DNA of 64,000 bases. It comes from Acidiluteibacter ferrifornacis (lineage in GTDB: Bacteria > Bacteroidota > Bacteroidia > Flavobacteriales_E > Vicingaceae). The stretch is from the NCBI RefSeq assembly GCF_009909615.1, contig NZ_WWNE01000003.1, positions 1 through 64,000 of the forward strand, written 5' to 3'. The translations under genes and the position numbers were made by a program. This document shows, piece by piece, positions 17,022 to 25,159 of this stretch. The notes below the pieces were generated by a model. It saw nothing but the letters and a program-made list of their open reading frames with translations. It did not search any database and was not told the origin of the DNA. Position 1 is the first letter of the stretch; every line of letters begins with the position of its first letter.

Positions 17022-18440
17022 TTATAATAAAGTCGTTGGACAAACATAGTCTGTCGTTTTAATTCCTTCTTCTTTTATGGCTGCGAAACCTCCTTCTACG
17101 TCAATAAGGTTGTGAATCCCTCTGCTTTTTAAAATTGAAGCTGCAATCATACTTCTATAACCCCCTGCACAATGCAGATAAAAAGGCTCATCCGATGGAA
17201 ATTCTGCTAAGTGATTGTTTATAAAATCCAATGGTGTGTTGTTGGCAATTTCAATATGCTCTGATTGAAATTCACTTTCTTTTCTAACATCAAATATTGG
17301 ATAGTGATTTTCTTTAGAAATTGCTTCTTTTAGCTGAGATGGGGTGATAGTATCTACCGTATCATATTCTTTACCTGATTTCTTCCAAGCCACAAATCCA
17401 CCTTTCAAAAACCCTATAGCATTATCGAAACCAACGCGTGAAAGTCTTGTGATGGTTTCTTCCTCTCTACCTGAATCGGCAACTATTAATATGGGTTGTT
17501 TAGTATCTACAATCATAGCTCCTACCCACTGCGCAAAACTTCCATCGATTCCTATAAAAATAGATTTAGGAATATGTCCTTTTGCAAAATCTTGTTGTGA
17601 ACGAACATCCAATACCAAGGCTCCCGTCTCGTTTGCAGCCGCTTCAAAAGCTTCAGGAGATAATGGTCGTTCAGATTTTTTCATCACTTCATCCAGGCTC
17701 TCATATCCTTTGATGTTCATCAACACATTTTGTGGGAAATAACCTGGAGGTGGCACTAAACCTTCCAACAACTCTTTTTTAAACTCTTCTTTGGTCATAT
17801 CTGGACGTAACGCATAGTTCGTTTTCTTTTGGTTCCCCAAAGTATCAGTCGTTTCTTTACTCATATTTTTACCACAAGCAGAGCCCGCTCCGTGGTTCGG
17901 ATAAACAATCAAATCGTCGCTCAGAGGCATTATTTTATTTCGTAAAGAATCATATAAATGACCTGCCAATTTATCTTCTGTAAGGTCAGAAACTACATGC
18001 TGGGCCAAATCAGGACGACCAACATCGCCAATGAACAATGTATCTCCTGTGATTATTCCGTGCTCTTTTCCATTTTCATCGATGATTAAATAAGTCGAGC
18101 TTTCCATGGTATGACCCGGGGTGTGCAATACTTTTACGCGACATTTTCCAACGTTGAATATTTGTTCATCCTCAGCTACTATGGCTTCATATCCTGGCTT
18201 GGCTGATGGTCCAAAAACAATCTCTGCTCCAGTTTTCTTTTTCAAATCCAAATGTCCACTCACAAAATCAGCGTGAAAATGAGTTTCGAATACATATTTA
18301 ATCGACGCATTATTTTCTTTTGCTCTATCGATGTATGGTTGCACTTCTCTCAATGGATCAAAAATAGCTACTTCGCCATCGCTTTCTAAGTAGTATGCTG
18401 CGTGTGCTAGACATCCGGTATAAATTTGCTCTAATTTCAT
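17022..18440 (-). CDS. CstB-like persulfide dioxygenase / rhodanese fusion
   Basis: A 472-residue, apparently cytoplasmic enzyme in three parts. Residues 1-240 form a metallo-beta-lactamase-fold domain with HFHADFVSGH (H54, H56, D58), HTPGHT (H110) and GD (D133). By analogy with ETHE1, H54, H110 and D133 bind mononuclear iron of a persulfide dioxygenase. Residues 260-360 are a pseudo-rhodanese: V320 sits where the catalytic Cys belongs (VADSGR). Residues 365-470 are a rhodanese with active-site loop CAGGYR (C424). Staphylococcal CstB has this same order with an inactive middle domain and turns low-molecular-weight persulfides into thiosulfate. I infer the same role here. The Crp/Fnr-type site lies upstream and the TauE-like exporter gene just beyond. 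Confidence 0.82.
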   Translation of the reverse strand: MKLEQIYTGCLAHAAYYLESDGEVAIFDPLREVQPYIDRAKENNASIKYVFETHFHADFVSGHLDLKKKTGAEIVFGPSAKPGYEAIVAEDEQIFNVGKCRVKVLHTPGHTMESSTYLIIDENGKEHGIITGDTLFIGDVGRPDLAQHVVSDLTEDKLAGHLYDSLRNKIMPLSDDLIVYPNHGAGSACGKNMSKETTDTLGNQKKTNYALRPDMTKEEFKKELLEGLVPPPGYFPQNVLMNIKGYESLDEVMKKSERPLSPEAFEAAANETGALVLDVRSQQDFAKGHIPKSIFIGIDGSFAQWVGAMIVDTKQPILIVADSGREEETITRLSRVGFDNAIGFLKGGFVAWKKSGKEYDTVDTITPSQLKEAISKENHYPIFDVRKESEFQSEHIEIANNTPLDFINNHLAEFPSDEPFYLHCAGGYRSMIAASILKSRGIHNLIDVEGGFAAIKEEGIKTTDYVCPTTLL

Positions 18441-18476
18441 AGTATATGTTTTTCTGATTAATATCTAATTATACCA

Positions 18477-18520
18477 CAAAGTTAAACGACGTAAATATCA
18501 AAAAAAGTGACATTTGTTAC
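18477..18520 (-). promoter_or_regulatory. Crp/Fnr-type site plus -7 box of the CstB-like gene (site C)
   Basis: GTGACATTTGTTAC at 18507-18520 matches the palindrome with one base changed. The minus-strand -7 box TAACTTTG at 18484-18477 is a perfect TAnnTTTG. Centre-to-box distance is 36.5 bp. The start codon is at 18440. Confidence 0.72.
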
Positions 18521-18623
18521 ATTATGGCATTTTTTCCAACTATTAAAGATGAATCGAAAATAAAGAGAATTGCGACTAGCTTTCCCATCAAATTTATTCG
18601 AAAAAATAGTGATGATATTATTT

Positions 18624-18706
18624 GCGTTAGGGATAGAAACGGCATCCTTTTATGGAGTGAAACGAAATAAAAGATATAGTGAAAAGCCCGACCGAAGGTA
18701 ACGCCC
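18624..18706. repeat. Bacteroidota dispersed intergenic repeat (GCGTTAGGGAT ... AACGCCC)
   Basis: An 83-base block has the order GCGTTAGGGAT - CGGCATCCTTTTAT - AAAAGATATAGTG - AAAGCCCGACC - GAAGG - TAACGCCC. I recognise this succession of short conserved words from intergenic regions of many flavobacterial genomes, usually next to gene 3' ends. I know no name or function. Here it begins 10 bases after the TauE stop (reading leftward) and fills most of the gap to the CstB-like gene. It could form a hairpin through ACC-GAA-GGT. Confidence 0.6.
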
Positions 18707-18715
18707 AGAAAAAAA

Positions 18716-19513
18716 CTAGCCCAACTCTTTGATGATAATGTAAATCCCCATTACTAAAACGAACCACCCAAATCCCTTTTTGAGTTTTTTGCCATCAATA
18801 AATTGGTTGAGCCATATTCCTACAAAAATACCGACGATGGATAAGGAAGTAAAAACAGCCAAGAAACTCCAGTCTATTTCAAGGTTCTGCACATCGCCCA
18901 TAAATCCAATCAAAGATTTAATCGCGATGATAAGCAAGGACGTCGCCACGGCCTTTTTCATGGGCAAACGAGCCAAAAGCACCAAAGCTGGGATAATTAA
19001 AAATCCACCTCCTGCACCTACGATTCCTGTGACCATACCCACCAAAAGGCCTTCCACAATAATCAAGGGATAGTTATATTTGATTTCTTGTTCCTCATCT
19101 GTTTCTTTTCGTTTGTTTCGAATCATAGAAATAGATGCTAGTAACATAATAACGGCGAAGAAAATCATAATAGCGACGTTCTTCGATAAAACAACATCTC
19201 CGATTTGCGTAATTTGTTCGGGAATGGCTGGAATCAAGTATTTTCTGCTGATATAAACCGATATAAAGGCTGGAATTGCAAAAACTATGGCTGTTCTAAA
19301 ATCAACCAACCCTTTCTGCATATTTCTGATAGCCCCCACTAAAGACGCCGAACCGACTACAAAAAGTGAATATGCAGTAGCCAAGACGGGATTTACCCCC
19401 AATAAATATACGAGAACAGGTACTGTAAGTATAGAGCCTCCGCCGCCTATTAAACCCAATACCAAACCTATAAGTAATGCGCCTAAGTATCCAAAAAATG
19501 TTAATCCGTCCAT
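18716..19513 (-). CDS. TauE/SafE-family sulfite/sulfonate exporter-like permease
   Basis: A 265-residue membrane protein with about eight helices in two repeated halves. Each half starts with a glycine-rich signature: GLIGGGGSILTVPVLVYLLG near 20-39 and GIVGAGGGFLIIPALVLL near 163-180. That pair defines the TauE/SafE family, which moves sulfite, sulfoacetate or other sulfur anions. TauE-like genes occur in the staphylococcal cst operon together with CstB, and here it lies beside the CstB-like gene. I infer export of sulfite or thiosulfate made from persulfides. It follows the Crp/Fnr gene after 62 bases with its own perfect regulatory site. Confidence 0.85.
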   Translation of the reverse strand: MDGLTFFGYLGALLIGLVLGLIGGGGSILTVPVLVYLLGVNPVLATAYSLFVVGSASLVGAIRNMQKGLVDFRTAIVFAIPAFISVYISRKYLIPAIPEQITQIGDVVLSKNVAIMIFFAVIMLLASISMIRNKRKETDEEQEIKYNYPLIIVEGLLVGMVTGIVGAGGGFLIIPALVLLARLPMKKAVATSLLIIAIKSLIGFMGDVQNLEIDWSFLAVFTSLSIVGIFVGIWLNQFIDGKKLKKGFGWFVLVMGIYIIIKELG

Positions 19514-19530
19514 GTATAAATAATATGCTT

Positions 19531-19574
19531 CAAAGCTAGTGCTTTATCCGAAACCTAAAGGTAACAGCTGTTAC
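19531..19574 (-). promoter_or_regulatory. Crp/Fnr-type site plus -7 box of the TauE gene (site D)
   Basis: GTAACAGCTGTTAC at 19561-19574 is a perfect 14-bp palindrome. The minus-strand -7 box TAGCTTTG at 19538-19531 is a perfect TAnnTTTG. Centre-to-box distance is 36.5 bp. The site begins right after the stop of the Crp/Fnr gene, so TauE has its own promoter in addition to any readthrough. Confidence 0.75.
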
Positions 19575-19575
19575 A

Positions 19576-20211
19576 TTAATCGATATTCTTTACTTTGATA
19601 TGATTACGATGCAACTCAATTTTTCCCATATTCTCAAGAGTTTTTAATAGGCGAGAAATGACAACACGTGAGGTATGAAGGTCATAAGCAATTTGTTGGT
19701 GAGTCGAATGAATGGTATTATCATTAGAAATACGCACTTTTTCTTTTAAATAGGCTAATAGTCGCTCATCCATTTTCTTGAAAGCTATTCGATCAATTGT
19801 TTCTAACATTTCATTTAACCGATTGTGGTAGCTCGCAAATACAAAATCACGCCAAGTACTATATTTTGCAATCCATTCGCTCATTTTCTGAACAGGAATC
19901 ATAATCAAAGTGGTATCCAATTCTGCGACTGCCCTAATTTCACTTTTGGTCATCCCCATGCAGCATTGCATCGTCATGGCACAAGTTTCTCCTCGCTCTA
20001 AAAAATAAAGTAACAATTCATCGCCTTCCTCATCTTCCCGCAAAATTTTCACAGCACCAGAAACGAGTAAGGGCATCGATTTTACATAATCTCCAATCTC
20101 TATTAGATAGCCACCCTCAGCTACTTCTTTATATGTTCCTACTTGATTAATCTCTTGCAATAACGCCTCTTCAAATAAATGCCCGTAATTCTCTCGTAGT
20201 ACTTCAATCAT
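19576..20211 (-). CDS. Crp/Fnr-family transcriptional regulator
   Basis: A 211-residue regulator. The N-terminal cyclic-nucleotide-type beta barrel spans about 12-115, a dimerisation helix 125-145, and the C-terminal helix-turn-helix 165-195 (HQQIAYDLHTSRVVISRLLK, recognition helix about 179-190). The barrel carries three Cys (C77, C83, C84; GETCAMTMQCC) where cAMP-binding members have the phosphate cassette, and I see no FNR-type N-terminal Cys cluster. It is thus unlikely to bind cAMP in the E. coli CRP manner; thiol-based sensing is possible. It is the only Crp/Fnr gene in the window, surrounded by five identical-type sites, and is the best candidate for their ligand. Site E lies 77 bases before its start, in the divergent promoter region. 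Confidence 0.9.
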   Translation of the reverse strand: MIEVLRENYGHLFEEALLQEINQVGTYKEVAEGGYLIEIGDYVKSMPLLVSGAVKILREDEEGDELLLYFLERGETCAMTMQCCMGMTKSEIRAVAELDTTLIMIPVQKMSEWIAKYSTWRDFVFASYHNRLNEMLETIDRIAFKKMDERLLAYLKEKVRISNDNTIHSTHQQIAYDLHTSRVVISRLLKTLENMGKIELHRNHIKVKNID

Positions 20212-20287
20212 TTCAGTTCAAAATAGTTGTAAAAATCTATCAATTAATCCAATAAATCAAAATTAAGCAAATGCAAAAGATGCCTAT

Positions 20288-20330
20288 GTAACTTTTGATA
20301 CAATAAATATTATTAAAAAGATTAACTTTA
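20288..20330 (+). promoter_or_regulatory. Crp/Fnr-type site plus -7 box of the metal-efflux operon (site E)
   Basis: GTAACTTTTGATAC at 20288-20301 matches the palindrome with one change in the right half. The + strand -7 box TAACTTTA at 20323-20330 differs from TAnnTTTG only in the last base. Centre-to-box distance is 35.5 bp. It lies in the 128-base divergent region between the Crp/Fnr gene and the His-rich protein gene and could serve both. Confidence 0.65.
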
Positions 20331-20339
20331 TACCCCAAA

Positions 20340-20738
20340 ATGAAAAGAATACTGCCATTTATATTATCCATGATTATACTTTTTCAAAGTATGAATGTGT
20401 CTGCTAAAGACATTATTCAGATGGATGAATTTATTGAGCATGCCCAATTTCATTATGAGGAATATGGAGACGACCTATTCGCATTTATCTCTAAACACTA
20501 TGGTGACCAAAAAGAAGAACACCAAAAAAATCAACAACACGAGAAATCGCAACACGAGCAACTTCCATTCAACCATAACTTAGGGTCTCATACCTCTACT
20601 ATTTTCCTAGCTGATTTTATTGAGAACGAGAACCTTTCAACTCCGTTCGCTCAAATTTTATCTCCTAATTTTTTCTACTTGCTTCCGGCTATTTCTGCAG
20701 CCGCTGCTGATATTTTTCAGCCCCCTAAGATAGCATAA
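20340..20738 (+). CDS. Secreted His-rich protein preceding the CusA-type pump
   Basis: A 132-residue protein with a cleavable signal peptide (cleavage near NVSA, residue 22). A hydrophilic stretch rich in His, Glu and Gln follows (about 55-85; spaced HxxxxxxHEKSQHEQ and NHNLGSH), then a C-terminal region with moderate hydrophobicity. The His-rich part looks suited to binding divalent metal in the periplasm. No family recognised. First gene of the rightward operon, 88 bases before the pump gene. Its predicted leader is very short (about 5 bases after the inferred transcription start). Confidence 0.65.
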   Translation: MKRILPFILSMIILFQSMNVSAKDIIQMDEFIEHAQFHYEEYGDDLFAFISKHYGDQKEEHQKNQQHEKSQHEQLPFNHNLGSHTSTIFLADFIENENLSTPFAQILSPNFFYLLPAISAAAADIFQPPKIA

Positions 20739-20826
20739 CCGATTTTTCCATTCATACTTTATGAATTCTTGCTTGCTATGATTTTTAGTAAGTCAATCCG
20801 TTATTTTTTATAAACAACTTTCGTTT

Positions 20827-23800
20827 ATGCTTTCTAGAATAATTCAATTTAGCCTAGCTAATAAGCTAATCATCTTTTTGTTTACCACAGCAATAGCTGT
20901 AGTTGGACTTTTTTCTATCAGCCAAATTCCTTTTGGTGTGGTGCCAGACATTACCAATAATCAAGTGCAGGTAATTACCACTAGCACCAGTTTATCTACA
21001 CAAGACATTGAGCAGTTTATCACTTATCCTGTAGAGTTAGAAATGTCGAACCTACCAGGAGTAAAGGAAATTCGTTCTGTATCCAAGTTCGGACTTTCAG
21101 TGGTAACCGTAGTTTTTGAAGACGATATGGGAACATATTTGCCTCGTCAATTATTAGCGGAGAAAATAAACGCTGCCGCAGAAAAGATTCCACAAGAGTT
21201 TGGACGCCCGGAAATGGGACCTATCACCACAGGGTTGGGAGAAATTTATCAATACATCATTGATGTAAAACCAGGATTTGAAGACCGCTACACCTTAATG
21301 GAATTGCGAACCATCCAAGATTGGATTGTTCGCCGACAGTTATCAGGAATACCAGGAGTAGTGGAAGTAAATAGCTGGGGCGGACTATTGAAACAATATG
21401 AAGTAGCCATAAAATCAGAACAGCTAGCTGCAAAGAAAATCACCATTACCCAAGTAATGGATGCACTTGAAAACAACAATAGTGTGGCCGGTGGCGGTTA
21501 CATTGAAAAAGCAAATCAATCGTACTTTATTCGTGGAGATGGTTTGGTGAGCAATCTTGAAGACATCGAAAATATCGTAGTAGAAAACAGAAATGGAACA
21601 CCTATTTTTATTCGCGACATCGCAAAAGTGGGTTTCGGTAGTGCCAACCGTTTTGGTGCAACTACAGCCAATGGACAAGGCGAAAAAGTGTTGGGACAGG
21701 TGATGATGCTGAAAGATGCCAACTCCAACAAAGTGATCAATGCTGTACAAAAAAGAGTAGAAGAGATTCAGTCGACTTTACCAGAAGGGGTGTTCATCAA
21801 TGGCTTTTTAGATAGAAGTACATTGATTGACAAAACAACATTTACCATCGGGGAGAACCTCATTTTGGGTTGCTTGATTGTAATTTTTGTAGTGGTTTTA
21901 TTGCTTGGAAACATTCGATCAGGATTAGTAGTCGCTTCTGTAATTCCATTGAGTTTGCTTTTCGCGATTTCACTGATGAATATCTTTGGTGTGGATGCCA
22001 ACTTAATGAGTTTAGGAGCTATTGATTTCGGAATCATCATAGACGGTGCCGTAATTATTGTTGAGTTTATTGCTTTTCAAATGACCAAAAGTGTAAACAA
22101 ACTGAACGGATTGTCCAAAGAAGAGTTGCAAACCGAGAAAGATGCGATTACCTTAATGAGTGCCAATAAAATGATGAGCTCGGCAGTATTCGGACAGATT
22201 ATTATTCTAATAGTATTTATTCCTATTTTTTCATTGGCCGGCGTTGAAGGCAAAATGTTTCAGCCAATGGCGCTGACTTTTAGCTTTGCACTCATTGGCA
22301 CAATGGTTCTTTGTTTCACCTATGTTCCAGCCATATCTTCAATTCTGATAAAACCAGATGTTGTAGATAAGCCCAATTTTTCCAAACGATTGAACAATTG
22401 GCTGGCTAACCAATATGAGCATTTTTTAACTCGAGCACTTTCTCACAAAAAAGCCATTCTAACCGTTGCTTCAGCTTTGTTAATTGGATCAGTAATACTC
22501 TTCAATTCTATGGGTGGAGAGTTTGTACCTACATTAGACGAAGGCGACTTTGTGATACAACCGGTTTTAAAAACAGGAACATCCTTGAGTAGTACCATCG
22601 CAACGACCACTAAAATTGAGCAAATTCTAATCGATAAATTCCCTGAAGTGGATCAAATTGTGACGAGAATAGGTGCGGCAGAAGTCCCTACCGACCCTAT
22701 GTCAATGGAGGAAAGCGATGTCATGATCACCTTGAAACCTAAAAGCGAGTGGACTTCGGCAAAATCTAAAGATGAATTGGCCGATTTATTCAAAGAAGCA
22801 TTAACGATCATTCCTGGTTTGGAAGTAGAATTTACTCAGCCAATTGAGATGCGATTTAATGAACTGATCACTGGAGTTCGAGCTGACATTGCCATTAAAA
22901 TTGTGGGCGAAGACTTGGAATTTCTTAGTCAGAAAGCAAATGAAATCAAAACACTCATCAGCAATGTAGAAGGAGCCGCAGACATTACGGTAGAAAAAAT
23001 AACTGGGTTGCCACAAATGAGTATTGATTACAAACGCGATAAAATTGCGAGATATGGTTTATCTATTGCTGCTATTAATCAAGTTGTTTCTATGGCTTTT
23101 GGAGGCCAATCATTAGGCAGTGTTTTCGAAGGCGAAAAACGTTTCGATTTGGTATTGCGATTGGACCAGTCAAAAAGAACTGACATTGATGACGTACAAA
23201 ACCTGTATGTAGATCTTCCTAATGGTGGAAAAATTCCACTGAGTGAGGTCGCTGAAATTAGCTACAAAAAAGGTGCTGCAAAAATTTCTAGAGACGATAC
23301 GAAGAGAAGAACAGTTGTTGGAATTAATGTTAGAAACCGAGACTTACAATCAGTGGTAGATGATGTACAAAAACTAATTACTGAAAATGTGAAACTTCCT
23401 GTTGGCTACACCATCACTTATGGAGGACAGTTTGAGAACTTAACGTCTGCCAAGAATCGATTATTAATCGCAGTTCCTATTGCTTTGATACTCATCTTTA
23501 TCTTCTTGTTTTTTGCTTTCAAATCGGTAAAAGATGCATTGATTATTTACTCTGCTATTCCGTTATCAGCAGTAGGTGGAATTTTATTGCTTTGGATTCG
23601 AGACATGCCATTTAGCATTTCTGCAGGCGTTGGATTTATTGCACTTTTTGGAATCGCAGTCCTCAATGGAATTGTAATGATCGAGCATTTTAAAGAACTC
23701 CAAAAAGAAGGCGAATTATCTAACAAGGATATTATCATTTTAGGATCTAAGGATCGACTAAGAGCTGTGTTATTAACTGCCTCAGCTGCTGCTTTGGGAT

Positions 23801-25149
23801 TTTTACCCATGGCTATTTCTACTAATGCCGGAGCAGAAGTTCAACGACCATTAGCAACTGTAGTAGTAGGTGGTTTGATTTCTGCTACTTTACTGACTTT
23901 AATCGTCTTGCCCATTTTATATTCCATATTTAAAGCTAAATCAACCAAAACTATGAAAAATGGAACCCTTACTTTATTAGTCGCTCTATTAATAGGTGCT
24001 TCGTCTGCTACAGCACAGGAAAACACCTATAACATCGCACAGCTAGAACAATTGATGTTGGAGCACAACAGCCAATTAAAAGCTGGATCGTATAGAATGG
24101 AAGAAAAAAATGCTCAAATAAATGGTGCCTTTCAGTTTGAAAAAACAGAAATCTATTACGGTTATGATCAGAATAATTTAGCAGTAAATAATTTACCACT
24201 TGACGTGATTGGTGTACAACAAAACTTTGCCTTTCCTACCATATATGCAGCAGAGCGCAAAGCAAATAAAGCCAATTTACAGTTAGAAAAAAGCGCTTAT
24301 GCAATTCAACAGAATCAATTGAAGAAAGAATTATGGAGCAGTTACTATCAGTATCAATTTGAAATTAATCAACTACAAGTCATTGAAAACTTAGATAGTT
24401 TATATCAAAATTTTTCACAATTGGCCAATCGACGGTTTGAACTTGGCGAAACCACTTACTTGGAAAAAGCTACAGCTCAGTCCAAACAACGCCAAGTAAA
24501 CACCTTATTTGAACAAGCAAAAGAAGATGTAAAAAGTGCTAAAACACAGCTTATAAATATTGTTCAGGCTCCTGATTCATTTCGTATCAAAAAGGAGCAG
24601 TTAACTGCGCTTCAACCACAAATTAGCTCCATAGAGGATAATGTAACCAATCAATATTTCGAGGATAAATCAGCTGTTCTTTACCAACAGAATACATTGG
24701 TCAAACAACAGCTACTCCCCGATATCACAGTCAACTATTTTCAAGGCAAAAATAGTGGGTTGAATGAATCACTTTATGGATACCAATTGGGATTGAAAAT
24801 TCCATTGTTATTTACAGGACAACAGGCCAAAATAAAAGCATCCCAATTAGCATTTCAGGCCACAGAACAAGAAGCGATTGATTATCAATTTCAACTAAAA
24901 TCAAAATACAATCAATTGATTCATCAATTGGCTAAATACCAAGAAGCCATCGATTATTACCAATCTGAAGGCAATGCACTTGCAACAGAAATTACCAAAG
25001 CAGCTGAAATCAGTTACAAAACTGGTGAAATTGATTTTTTTCAATACATACAAAGTATAGAAAATGCCTATCAAATCAAATTAACCTTTTTAGAAAACCT
25101 GAATAACTACAACCAAACCGCTATCGCAATCAGTTATTTAACGCTATAA
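20827..25149 (+). CDS. CusA/CzcA-family heavy-metal RND pump fused to a TolC-like channel
   Basis: A 1440-residue protein. Residues 1 to about 1040 are a complete HME-type RND permease: first helix 12-30, TM4 with the acidic residues D400 and D406 (AIDFGIIIDGAV), second half from about 540, last helices to about 1035. The MRFNELITG segment (from M675) looks more like CzcA/CnrA-type divalent-metal pumps than E. coli CusA. From M1043 a second hydrophobic signal-like stretch ends in ATAQ, followed by a TolC-type outer-membrane protein (about 1065-1440). This fusion is known in Bacteroidota; the internal signal suggests cleavage into two proteins after export. Fusion-protein gene 10 bases downstream. 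Confidence 0.9.
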   Translation: MLSRIIQFSLANKLIIFLFTTAIAVVGLFSISQIPFGVVPDITNNQVQVITTSTSLSTQDIEQFITYPVELEMSNLPGVKEIRSVSKFGLSVVTVVFEDDMGTYLPRQLLAEKINAAAEKIPQEFGRPEMGPITTGLGEIYQYIIDVKPGFEDRYTLMELRTIQDWIVRRQLSGIPGVVEVNSWGGLLKQYEVAIKSEQLAAKKITITQVMDALENNNSVAGGGYIEKANQSYFIRGDGLVSNLEDIENIVVENRNGTPIFIRDIAKVGFGSANRFGATTANGQGEKVLGQVMMLKDANSNKVINAVQKRVEEIQSTLPEGVFINGFLDRSTLIDKTTFTIGENLILGCLIVIFVVVLLLGNIRSGLVVASVIPLSLLFAISLMNIFGVDANLMSLGAIDFGIIIDGAVIIVEFIAFQMTKSVNKLNGLSKEELQTEKDAITLMSANKMMSSAVFGQIIILIVFIPIFSLAGVEGKMFQPMALTFSFALIGTMVLCFTYVPAISSILIKPDVVDKPNFSKRLNNWLANQYEHFLTRALSHKKAILTVASALLIGSVILFNSMGGEFVPTLDEGDFVIQPVLKTGTSLSSTIATTTKIEQILIDKFPEVDQIVTRIGAAEVPTDPMSMEESDVMITLKPKSEWTSAKSKDELADLFKEALTIIPGLEVEFTQPIEMRFNELITGVRADIAIKIVGEDLEFLSQKANEIKTLISNVEGAADITVEKITGLPQMSIDYKRDKIARYGLSIAAINQVVSMAFGGQSLGSVFEGEKRFDLVLRLDQSKRTDIDDVQNLYVDLPNGGKIPLSEVAEISYKKGAAKISRDDTKRRTVVGINVRNRDLQSVVDDVQKLITENVKLPVGYTITYGGQFENLTSAKNRLLIAVPIALILIFIFLFFAFKSVKDALIIYSAIPLSAVGGILLLWIRDMPFSISAGVGFIALFGIAVLNGIVMIEHFKELQKEGELSNKDIIILGSKDRLRAVLLTASAAALGFLPMAISTNAGAEVQRPLATVVVGGLISATLLTLIVLPILYSIFKAKSTKTMKNGTLTLLVALLIGASSATAQENTYNIAQLEQLMLEHNSQLKAGSYRMEEKNAQINGAFQFEKTEIYYGYDQNNLAVNNLPLDVIGVQQNFAFPTIYAAERKANKANLQLEKSAYAIQQNQLKKELWSSYYQYQFEINQLQVIENLDSLYQNFSQLANRRFELGETTYLEKATAQSKQRQVNTLFEQAKEDVKSAKTQLINIVQAPDSFRIKKEQLTALQPQISSIEDNVTNQYFEDKSAVLYQQNTLVKQQLLPDITVNYFQGKNSGLNESLYGYQLGLKIPLLFTGQQAKIKASQLAFQATEQEAIDYQFQLKSKYNQLIHQLAKYQEAIDYYQSEGNALATEITKAAEISYKTGEIDFFQYIQSIENAYQIKLTFLENLNNYNQTAIAISYLTL

Positions 25150-25159
25150 TCTTACACAC

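Noticed and set aside
18524-18670. A 48-codon rightward frame with ATG start between the CstB-like and TauE genes
   Set aside because: It starts only four bases after regulatory site C, and its last third is the dispersed intergenic repeat read as codons. No ribosome binding site or known family; more likely chance.
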